Origin: Blepharisma stoltei
Lineage: Eukaryota > Ciliophora > Heterotrichea > Heterotrichida > Blepharismidae
NCBI GenBank assembly: GCA_914767885.1
Contig: CAJZBQ010000008.1
Location: forward strand, 1 to 64,000
DNA: 64,000 nucleotides
Direction: 5' to 3'
Positions 50,642-62,300 of this stretch are shown in pieces. A program made the translations under genes and the position numbers. A model generated the notes under the pieces. It was not told the DNA's origin and did not search any database. It saw nothing but the letters and a program-made list of their open reading frames with translations. How positions within the stretch are numbered: position 1 is the first letter of the stretch; each line of letters opens with the position of its first letter.

Positions 50642-51497
50642 GTTTAAAGGTTTTTATATAAGCTTTGCTGCTCTTCTTGATGTGTTTGCAAACAAGTCTA
50701 AAGATTATTTTAATAAAATATAGCTATAATGCCCTAAAAAATTTGATTATTTAATTTATAGTTAATATTTGGTGCCATAATTTTCCAAGACTTTTTACCT
50801 TTAAGATCAGAACAATTTTATTTTATAATTCTAGGTTAAAAGAAATCTAATATATTTTATAGGTCACAATCCCAAGTAATACCTAAAACAATAGCTCGCT
50901 ATTCGATATAGGTAGTAAAATAAAAAAAATAAACACTTCAAAAATCTGTAAATAATTTTAATTTAAATTTTTGAAGATCTATTTATTTCAAATATCAATT
51001 TTTTAAGACTGAAGTAATTTTAAATCATATATCTCTGAGTATATAGTAAAAAATTTATCACATTAGTTACAAGCCATTAAATATAACATCAGATTTGATG
51101 ATTAAATTTTTATTGCATATAAAACAATAAGCTAATTTAATAATTTATTCAATTTAAGAATTGATATGATCATATTCAGAAACTCATATTTATATAAATG
51201 ATTTAATATCATTTATTGTTTTTGAGTAATTTTGCTGCATATTAGATTGAGGTTGTGATATATTTTAATTATTTTTCAGTAATTTTTTGTAATAAAAAGA
51301 TTTTATTAATTTGATTCTTAAACTAGAATATTAATTCTCTCATCATATCAATTAAATAGTGATAAAAAACTATTGAAAAGTTAATCAGATAAAATTAAAT
51401 AATGCATATCTCCTTCATAAAAAATCAGTTTTTGTTGATCAATTAATTTTTTTCAAAAAACATATATTATCATAATAATTTTAAAATTTATTAATAA
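50642..51497. other. Intergenic E-F
   Basis: 856 bp, strongly AT-rich, between the stop of E and the start of F. No open frame, RNA gene, inverted repeat or similarity to the A-C upstream block was recognised. Confidence 0.6.
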
Positions 51498-54400
51498 ATG
51501 AACTATATGATGATTTTATTAAAACTTTGGTTGGTAGAGAGCATAGACCTTATATGCAGTGCGTCACAATGTCCGGATATTTGAGTAATTTTAATTTAGA
51601 AAGGAAACCGCAAATGTGACCCTGAATGCATGACTCCATATTGCAACTACGACACTTTACTTACTCTTGATGGACAAGCCCTCAAAGAAAGCTCTGATTG
51701 CTATAGTTCTTGTATTAATTTCAGCGGGTGTGACCCGAAAAACCTTGGAAATGGAGTATGTGATGATTCTTGTAATACTCAAAATTGCGGTTTTGACTGA
51801 GGAGATTGTACTTGCGCTCCAGGATGTCTGAATTCAATGCTAGGAGATGGAAACTGTGATGAATCTTGCAACAATTGAGACTGCGACCTTGACAATCATG
51901 ATTGTGGAGCATGTGCTGATGGATGCTTTCCGGCTATGCTTGGAAATGGCATATGCGATCAAGAATGCAATAATGAAGACTGCTTATATGATTATAAAGA
52001 CTGCCAATGCTCAGAAGGTTGCTTATGGGAAGATTATGGGTCATGCAAGCCAGAATGCATGGTAGCGAACTGCAATTATGATAACATAACTCAATACCCA
52101 AATAATCAATGCCAAAATACCTCTTTAGCACTCTTTTCTTCTTATCAACAAATCATCCGCAAAGATTTTTTATATGTGACTCATCTTGAGGATTGTTATA
52201 AAGCCTCAAATTATGAATGCACTCTAGAAAAAGCATTAAATTTTGATTCATACAGTGAACAAGAAGAATGCAATTATCTTGAGTGCAACTATGGAAATGG
52301 GCATCTTGGAACATCATCTGATGATTGCTGACGATTTTACAATGGTACAAGATGCTTATCTTGCCAGAAAATCTGGCTTTGAATTTACCTTGCTTTGGCA
52401 GATGAAAAATGCGTTGATTATTCATATTTATCTTCAAGCCCATCGGTATTTCCAGATGGATCTGTTGTAGTTGTCCCAGTAAATGATACTTCTTCATCTA
52501 AAAATCCTCATATTTATTTCATATGCCCAGAAGCAGCTTGGGATCCTGAAAGCGGGGAAGGAACTTATTTTTCTCCTTTTCAGTCTCTTACTTATGCTCT
52601 TCGTAATATTAATTACAAGTACTCAATTATTTATTTATTAGATTGTGATGGATATAACTTAACAACATATCATTCAAGTTTGAATCCTGGGATTGAAATG
52701 ACTCAAGATGTTGCATTTGCAGGAAAACATGTTATAATTACCCCGCTCTACAGCTCAAAAATAACGATAGAAAGAGCTATGAATGATGCATATGAAGAAA
52801 ATTATAGTTTTAGATTGTACTTCAAAGATACTCTAAGTATTGAGATAAGGAATGTGATTTTCGATTGAAAAAATACTGCTCCCACTTGCAATGATGATGC
52901 TTATTGTGATTATTGCCCTTATGTAGTTTATGATTCAAAAGATAATACTCCCTATAACGACAGAGGAGATATCTTAAGTGATTTTTTATCATCTGAATGA
53001 TGTGAGTATGATAAAAATCTGATTTTTATAGAAATCAAATCAAGCAATTTATTGCTAAAAAATGTCAGTTTTATTAACTTTAGGACAGGCTTTAACTCCC
53101 TATTCATGATAAGAAATGATACAAATGTAACATTTTATGATGTTACTTTTGAGAATATTAAGGTTAGTGACGATTATGAATCCTGGGTTATCCGATGAAA
53201 TGGAAATGGCTATGGGAATTTTAAGTTTGAAAATGGAGTGGTAAGCAGACTTAACAATGGATATGAACTATATGATCCTATTAATACTAAAGGATTCTTG
53301 AATGCTACTGGAATTAATGCAGTAGTTTTTAGAAATGTTGAGTTTCGAGATAATGTTGTATTTAAGCAGTCTGTAGCCGGACTAAATGTTGCCTCATTGA
53401 TATATTTGAATTTATTTCAAGCTCTTTGAATTGAGACTTGCACATTTTTGCATAATTTATGTGATTTTGCAATAATTAATATTCAGCAGCAGTCTAGCAA
53501 CTTTCCAGTAGAAATTGACGATGATGGGATTATTCTTTACTCGAAACTCAACAATATTTATATTTTTAACTCCATTTTTGAATCAAATTATGGAAGAATT
53601 GGTGGAGTGCTCCATGCTTTATATGAGTATGAAAGTCAGAATTTTCTGATTGAGAACTCATCATTTACTTTAAATGGGGTAGAAAGAGGCTCTTTAATAC
53701 ACATTGAGAGTGATTATATAAATAATGATTACTTAGTCGATAGTACATTGAGTGTAATATCGCCTGATGGAAATACTGTAATAGGGAAATATTTAGCTAA
53801 GTGAGGGAGATTTCAAAATTCAAATTTTACAAGAAATTACTCAGGAGGAGCTGGAATAATTGAAACAATAAGAATGATTAACATTAAATGAGAGAAATTG
53901 AATATAGACTCAAATGGTTTACTTTTATCTGAAGCTATGAACATAAACTCAATTTTTATGAAATTATATATAGAAAATCCTTTGGTTTATGCTAAATTCA
54001 ATATAACTAATCCTACTGATCTAAATTGCAAATCTCTATCAATAGTATCAGACTCAGTCAATTTCAATATAGAAGCATCAAGTATAGAAAAAAATTACTG
54101 TATGCACTCCTCTCCTAGTATTATTATTTCAAACGCACTTAGTATATTAAAATCAGTTTATTTCGACGATAATAAAGGAACAGGAAGTAATGGTATTTGT
54201 TTAGCATTTCTTGAAGATGCACATTCTGAAATTCTAGATTCTGAATTTAATTCTAATATAAACTATCAATCTGGTAGTCCCGGAGGTATAAGTAGCCTAT
54301 CGAGCGTACTTATACAAAACTGCTCATTTTTTAACAACATAGGCACACTTTTGTTTAAAGGCAAAAATCTTAGTATAATGAAATCTAGAGCTAATTCTGT

Positions 54401-57400
54401 TTAATTTTAAACAAATTGCGTTTTTAAAACAAAAATTTTGCAAATTAAATTAATATTTGCTTCCCAAATTTTTGCAAATTAGGATTTTTTTTAAATTTCG
54501 AAAAAAAAATATTTTTTATAAAATTTATATATAAATTTTTTTTTAAAAAAAAAAATTAACCCCCCTCCGTGAGTGAACAAAATTTTTTTGTTCGCTCACG
54601 GAGGGGGGGGGGGGAGTTAGTAATTTTTTTTAACTATAAAAAATTAAATTGATTATTTGCAATATTTACGTAATAAATTAAAAAAAAAAAAATCCATATG
54701 TGAGTGAAGGGGAGTTAGTATTTTTTTCCTCTAATTTTGATTCCAATAGCTCACCCAGGTCAAATGGGGGTGCTATTTCTGTTTCATCATCAATAGATAG
54801 CATAGAATCCTCTACATTTTTTATTTCAAATGCAACTTTCACAAATAATTCCTGCTCTTTTAGCGGAGGAGCAATTTATATAGAAAAAGTAAGTCCATTA
54901 GATTCGCCGTTGAAACTGCAAATATATAGCACTAATTTTTTGAATAATCAAGCTTTAGATGGCTCTTGTATTTATATAGATAACAGCTTAGGGCTTTATT
55001 CTAATTCTTCAGTTAGTGATTGCTCTTTTCAAGAAAATATAGCAAGCTTCTCAGGCACTATTTTGGCTTATTATCTCTATGGAATCCTGGTTTTTGATAA
55101 CTGCGAATTTGTTAAAAATAAAGCAATTTATAGCTCCGGACTTAATATAGCTATAGGGGAAAATACTGATATAAAAAACTCAAAAATAATTCTAAATTCT
55201 TGTACTTTTCGGTATAATTCTGGACATACAACAGTTTTTATGGATAATTCCAATATAAACTCTACCTTAGAAGTTTATGAGTCTTTATTTGAATATAATT
55301 ACGGCTCAACATTTTTACTTGACAATGACTATGCAGTTGTAAAGGACTCCAAGGTTCAGCACAATTTTTCTCCTAGCTCTGGTGGGGCATTAAATCTTAA
55401 GAACTCAGCAATATTTGAATCAAAAAGTACGATTTATTTAAACTGCAGTAGCAGCGTTAATGGCGGAGTTGCTTCTATTAGTTTAAACTCTAAATTTATC
55501 TGTTTTTCATGTGTTTTTAGCACAAACAATGCTGATTCTTCAGGAGGTGCTATATATGCTGACTCAGATGCTGAATTTTACATTTCAGATTCCATCATTA
55601 ATAAAAATTCATGTAAAAATAAAGGATCAGCCATATTTATGGCTAGCTCATCAGCTGGTTCAACAATATACAATACTGAAATTTCAGAAAACTACGCATA
55701 TAATGACGGAGCTATATTTATATTATCATCATATATTTATATGCTTTCATCAAAAATTTACAAAAATACTGCCTATGGAAAAAATCCAGGCTTATATATT
55801 GATGACTCAAGTGCTATGATTTCTAATACATCGTTTTTTGACCAAAGTGGAAACCAAGGGTGTTTTATTTATATGAGCACGAGCTATGCTAATATAATTA
55901 ACTCAGCCTTTTATGAAGGTTTTTCTAATAGTTCTGGTATTGCAATACATGCGACATCTAGCAGTATCGAAATTTCTTCTTCAGGATTTTCTAATCTTTT
56001 TTCTAATGATACTGGAGGATCAATTTACTTGTATGGAGGCAATATTCTTTCTATCAAAGACTCAGAGTTCTTGAACTCGAGCTCATCAATAGACTCGTAT
56101 TCAAGCTCTGTTTTTATAGAAAATACATTATTTAAGAATCATACAAATACAGCTATATATTTAAGCCAAATTGAGGAACTAAAAATATCAGGCTCGAAAT
56201 TTATTAATGGTTTTGGAATTAATGGTGGGGCTGTATATTGCACACAATGCAATATTATTTTAGTCGTGGAGTCTTTATTTAATAGCAATTTAGGGATAGA
56301 TGGAGGAGCAATTTATGTTGAAAATGAAGCTGATCATTCAGAAATATCTCAAATCACTATTAATTCTTCTAATTTTCAGCATAATTCAGCTAGTAATGGA
56401 GGTGCAATTTGAGCAAATAACATTAATTTGCAAATTTTATTATACTTCGAGAGCAGGCATGGCTCAACTTTGACTCCTCTCTCGCCTCTCCTTGCTTTGA
56501 GACATATTTATTTTTAATGAAACAAGTAAAAGAAAAAGAAAAGTCAAATTATAAAAATTTGGCATGTCAAATTGATTTTGTCATCTCATCCATACTAAAA
56601 TCATCAGAGATGGGGAGGAGAGGAGAGGGAAGTCTATATCGGAAGATAAATGTGCTTGTGCTATATCAGTTTTCAACGGAAACAAAGTTGAAACATTGCT
56701 TCAATATAGCCTACAAGACATAGAAGATGGGATTGGAGGAGCAATAAAGATAGGCTGCAAAGAATCAAACTCTGTCTGCCACTTTAATATTTCATCAAGC
56801 ACTTTTAATAATAATAGTGCAAGCTATAAAGGTGGAGCAATAAGTTGGGATGATTCGAAGCCATTTTTTTACAATAATTACTTTGAAAATAATTCAGCAC
56901 AGTATGGACCAGATATCTCTTCTTTTCCAACAATGATGATTTTTCTAACTCTCTTTGCAGATTTATCTTGATAATTATTTATAAAAATTTAATTTTTAAA
57001 AGTATTGTGCGTTGTAAATATTTGAATACCAGTAAACGCGTCTTAAAGGTCGAAATCAGTCTGCTATTCGCTAAATAGCACACTTGTTGGTGTTCAAATA
57101 TTTAGAATGCACAATATTAATTTGCATTTCCCGAGATTAAACAATGAAACAAGAAACCTTCAAAGCAAAACTATATCAAATAATGGAAGCATTATAACAA
57201 TTAACAATGTTGCATCAGGCCAAACAAATAACCCTTTATTAGCTTTTGCTCTGGTTGATGATCTTTATCAAATAATTACTACAGATACTTCAAGTCAAGC
57301 ACAGATTCAAGCAATAACTGCTGATACAGTTATATCAGGCTCTACACTTACTTATGCAAAAAATGGGATTTATTATTTTGATGACTATATAATTTCAGCA

Positions 57401-59176
57401 AAGCCAGGCTCTTCAACTTATATTAATATAGTTTCTTCAGCAATTGATACACAAAAAATAGGCACATCGAGTGAAATTCTTGAAATGTCATCAAATTTCT
57501 CTATAGGAGTTAATTTGCGCTTATGTGAAATGGGGGAAGCTACAGTTGGACTTATTTGTGAAATTTGTCCTAAGCACTACTATAATATTGATGCTAGTAA
57601 TTCTAAGTGTTTAGAATGCCCATCGAATGCAATTTGCTATGGAAATTTTTCAATAGTCCCCAAATCAGGCTACTGAAGGGATAATATTTTGACAGATAAA
57701 TTTTGGAAATGCCCGCATCCACCAGCGTGTTTGGGCTCCCCTAGTGCTTCTAATTTATCTTTAACTGGAATTTGTGATAAAGGCTATGAAAATAATATGT
57801 GCCATTCGTGCGAATATGGTTATTCACGATTATATAGAAATGAATGTCAAATTTGCCCTGACTATGCTACTAATATTTTTAGATGGATAGGGATTTCTTT
57901 ATTTTTAGTATTTATCACAATTGTTATCTTTAAAACAACAAGAAATTCCTGATTCGAGCCGAAACATTTCTCTTCAATTTACATAAAAATATTTTGAAAT
58001 TATTCACAGATAATCATCATTATAGCAACTTATAATTTAAATTGGCCACAAGAAGTAACAGAATTTTTTTATGCCCAGACATCTTTAGATTATATTAGTC
58101 GGCAGCTGTTTTCATTTGATTGTTTCTTACAATTATCAAATTCAAAAAGCAATATTTATTATATAAAAATTTTGATAACTAGTATAACTCCATTTGCTGT
58201 AGGTTTGCTCTGTCTGGGATTTTGAGTTATAATATATATCATAAAAAAGAAAAGCATAAAAGAAGTTAAAGATGAGTTTATATCTACTTCAATCATTTTG
58301 CTATTTTTAATACAGCCAAGTATAATTGATACCATTTTAAATGCTTTTAGCTGTAAAGAAATTAATTCTGGAGAATATTGGCTTAATGTAGATTTAGGAA
58401 TTAGATGTTGGGATCATAATCATCTTTTTTATACTCTTTTAGTGGCTTTACCTACAATATCTATATGAGTTTTTATAGTACCTTTGCTTTGCCTTATAAA
58501 TTTGATAAAAAATAAAAATCACTTAGGAGAAACATGGATGAAAAAGAGATATGGATTTTTTTGCATTGGTTATAAGCTAAAATATTATTATTGGGAATTC
58601 GTTATTTTATTTTATAAAGTCATTTTAATTGGTATTTCCGTATTTCTATCAAATATTTCAGCAAATATTCAAGCCCTAACAGCAGTTCTTTTCTTTGCAC
58701 TATTTCTCCATATTCACTATAGGAATGAACCATTCAATGAAACATTTTTTAATAAAGCAGAAACTTTATCAAGATTAGTCTTATTAATAACAATTCTGGG
58801 TGGCCTTTGTTTTTTAACTAGTGATTGGGGTACTGCGATTACATATTTTTTACTTGTCCTTTTAATATTTCTCAATTCACTATTTATCGCATACATTTTA
58901 GCTAAGTTTTTTTTGCAATTTGAAATATTTGGCCTTATAATGATGAGGATATGGAGATTTTTCTATTCTAGAGGGAAAAAATATATAGTTGGGGTTGACT
59001 CTGCTGATGAAAGCGAGCTAGATCAGTGCCAATCTCAAAAAGATAGCGGAAAAATAGGAAACGCTTCGACAATTTCAGATAACACAAAAATTGGAATAGT
59101 TTTCAAGGAAGATTTAAGAAATTCAATAGAATTAGACCCTTTTTGCTCAATGGAAAGCATCTATACCTCAAAATAA
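51498..59176 (+). CDS. Giant LNR / beta-helix / multi-pass membrane protein (gene F)
   Basis: ATG at 51498 (MNYMMILLKLWLVES). LNR modules at 51600-52080; linker; beta-helix 52500-56930, including a 570-codon open stretch at 54700-56412; Ig-like segment 57170-57450; Cys stalk 57500-57870; membrane helices 57870-58950; tail IELDPFCSMESIYTSK-TAA. Removing the intron and three insertions (345, 223, 192 bp) leaves 6904 nt, one base over. The extra base is in a run of seven T (54721-54727) where E has six; this could be a real frameshift or a homopolymer error. Corrected, the product is 2300 residues. It has the empty site where A, B and E share an IES. Probably a surface receptor-like protein. Confidence 0.85.
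51585..51599 (+). other. 15-nt intron, gene F
   Basis: GTAATTTTAATTTAG, phase 0, joins CPDIW to KGNRKCDPEC. The codon before it is TGA, read as Trp. Confidence 0.92.
54373..54714. mobile_element. TNA-type MITE, left end lost, in gene F
   Basis: TTAGTA flanks both sides (from 54370 and 54715). The right end is a GGGGAG terminus, with an earlier hairpin around CCTCCGTGAGTGAAC. The left CTCCC terminus is missing. The insert starts directly at GTATAATGAAATCTAG, an internal motif of the full element at 61530-61913, consistent with a deletion at shared TTAGTAT. Confidence 0.75.
56443..56665. other. 223-bp TA-bounded IES in gene F
   Basis: TA at 56441-56442 and 56664-56665. Imperfect inverted segments rich in CTCCTCTC lie inside. 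Removal gives NLQILLSVFNGNKVETL and moves the phase from 1 to 2 as observed. Confidence 0.85.
56948..57139. other. 192-bp TA-bounded IES in gene F with inverted repeat
   Basis: TA at 56946-56947 and 57138-57139. Internal inverted repeat pairs TAAATATTTGAATACCA with TGGTGTTCAAATATTTA. Removal gives MMIFLNNETRNLQSK as in E. Confidence 0.86.
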
Positions 59177-59381
59177 ATTTAAAAATTATCATAATAAAAT
59201 TATTTCTTCATCAATAAATATAATAAAATAACATAAAACAGTGCATATTGACATTAGAGCAAGCAACTTTTAGTTAAATATTAATGATTAATTTGTTAAT
59301 CCCCAATTACTTCAGAGCTAATTTAATTTAATTTTGTTTTAAATATAAAAGATAAACAATTTTTATGATATAATTCTTTTT

Positions 59382-62300
59382 ATGAGGCTCATAGCATTCC
59401 TCTTTTTATTTCAAGTTTTAGGAATCAACATAACTTGTAACATGAATGAATGCTCCCCAATCTTCGTAGATCCTAAATAGAGAGGTGATGGCTCATGTGA
59501 TACCCGCTGCATGCTCCCATATTGTAATTTCGACTCAAAAGAATATTACCATTCAGATCCTGAAAAATCTGATTGCATTGAAACCTGCAAATCTTTTTGC
59601 TTTTACGATCAGCCTGGTGATGGAATTTGCAAGGAAGAATGCAATAAACCATCATGTGGGTTTGATTTTGGTAATTGTGGGTATTGCGCTCCATCATGTA
59701 ATCAATATTTAGGCTTTCAGTGACAATTAGGAGGAACCTGCGATCCTGACCCCCACCTTTAAATTGGAACAAAAACCAGGCAAAATATTCGGTTTTTTAT
59801 ATTAAACAATGCTAATTTTTATATATAGCTTGACTTATTAAATAACATTTTAAAGGGGAGTGAGTGTAATACAACTTCGTGCTATTATGATTATGGAGCT
59901 TGCTTAGATTGTGCAATTGATTGTAAGTCAAATATATGAGGAGATGGAAATTGTGATGAGGAATGCAATAACAAGGAATGCAATTTTGACAATGGAGACT
60001 GTTTAAATGTGACTTGTGCTGCTGGATGTTATAAGTGGATGATAGGAAACTCAATTTGTGATGAAGCATGCTATGTGGAAGAGTGCAATTTTGATGATTA
60101 TGATTGTGATTGCTCTCCAGGCTGTGATTCTTCATTATTAGAAAATGGGGAATGTAATGAAGTTTGTAATAATGATGCCTGCGATTATGATAAAGGAGAC
60201 TGTGGATACTGTGCACGTGGTTGCTTTTTAGATATGCTAATGAATGATGTTTGTGATGATATTTGCAATACTTTTCGATGCAAATATGATTATTATGCTT
60301 GCAAATGCACAGATGGCTGTTTAGCGGAAGACTATGGAAAATGCAAACCAGAATGTTTAGTGGTTGATTGTAAGTACGACCAAATAAGCAAAGATACCCA
60401 AAAGTGATGCAATAATACAGAACTCGTCAAGTATTCCTTTTATCAACAAATTATGACTATAGATTTTGATAGTCCAGTTAGTTTTGATCGCTGCTTAGAA
60501 GCATCTTCCCAATGCAGCTTAGCTATGTCTTTAGATTCAGAATCATGCTACCCTGAGTGCTATTATAAAGAATGCAATTTTGGCTTATGCAATTTTACAT
60601 ATGAATGCATGGAACGTAATAATCCAGATTTTTGAGAATTATGCATGCCTTGCGAAGGCTATATATGGGAGGGTGAATGCTATACATTAGGCAAAACTCA
60701 ATCTGTATTTATATTTGGCATTGGAGTTAGATACCCAAGCAAATTATTAGCTGCAGGGTATCCAGATTTCAGCATATTCTATGCCACTTCTACACAAGCT
60801 GGAGACCAGTCTTCTGGGGATGGAAGTGCTGATTATCCTTACGAAACCTTAGACTATGCTCTGTCATCTATGTATAAATTACAAAAAAGAACAAGTTTTT
60901 TATATTTAGCTGATGATGGAGATTATTACTTAAACGATTGCAGTGCTTTTAGAGATGGCGGTATACATTTTGTAATAAAGGGATATGAAGGTGGCAAAGC
61001 AACTATTAAAGTAAATGGCTGAAGTAAATTTACTTGTTTTATTATGGGAGGAGCTACTTTTGAAAATATAATTTTTGATGGGTCAAGGCAATATATTACA
61101 TGCAGCGACTCAGAGTATTGCGAATATTGCTCTTATAGTACCTATAATGAAAGTGACGGTAATTACTATAATGATAGAAATCAAAATATTTCTCAGAATT
61201 TACCTATTCAGGATTGTATCAATAATCAAGGTTCTTCCCTTAGTCTTTTTTTAATGAGCCAATGCACTCTAACTCTAAAAAATGTTGAAATAAAAAATTT
61301 CCGATATAATTATGATCACATTATAAGTGGTGATAAACTTTTGAGATTATTAAATGTTAGCTTTGACAATATACAGCTAAATGGGATGGAGAGTAGTGCA
61401 GTTATATATATGGATATTCCTGAACCAGATGGATTTCTTCAGATAACTTACAAAGAAGGCTCTGTAACAAGGCTAAATAATGGATATAACCCATGACTCC
61501 TTATTGATTTCTGAGGGAAAAACCTACTACCCCCCCCCCCCTCCGTGAGCGAACAAAACCATTAGAAAAATCGCCATTTTTTGACCAAAAACCCACCCTC
61601 CGTGAGTGAACAAAAATTTTTTTAATAGAAAAAAATTTTAATGGAAAAAAATTTTGATATATAAGTGATAATTAGTATAATGAAATCTAGAGCTAATTCT
61701 GTTTAATTTTAAACAAATTGCGTTTTTAAAACAAAAATTTTGCAATTAAATTAATATTTGCTTCCCAATTTTTGCAAATTAGGATTTTTTTAAATTTCGA
61801 AAAAAATATTTTTTATAAAATTTATATATATAAATTTTTTTTAAAAAAAAAAATTAACCCCCCTCCGTGAGCGAACAAAATTTTTTGTTCGCTCACGGGA
61901 GGGGGGGGGGGAGTTAAAGAGAAATTTACTTTTGGCATTCTGAAAAGTCAAATTTAAAACTGAAAATAGGAGATATAAGGTGAAATTTTTTTAAATTAAT
62001 TTTACTTTTTATATAGTGAACTACACTGACTGGCACGGGATGCTTTTGGCTCAGTTTCGAGCCAAAAGCACCCGTGCTAGTCAGTGTAGTTAACTATATT
62101 TTTTTCTTTTAAAATTCATTATCCTTAAAGATCTATTAAGGGGCACACGCTATATGAAATTGATGACCCAATTGACTTTAGGGGATTTTTATATGTATCC
62201 CATTCTATTTCAGTCTTGATAAAAGACGTGGAGTTCAAGTACAATTTAGTCTCTAGAAAGCCAAAAAGCACTTTAGCAAGCGCTTCATTAATTTACCTCA

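Larger units (their letters stand above)
61487..62154. mobile_element. 668-bp TA-bounded IES with nested elements in gene G
   Basis: TA at 61485-61486 and 62153-62154. Removal joins RLNNGY to EIDDPIDFRGFLY, aligning with NNGYELNDPINTKGF of A, and shifts the phase from 0 to 2 as observed. Contains a TNA-type MITE (61530-61913) and a palindromic element (62011-62099). Confidence 0.85.
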
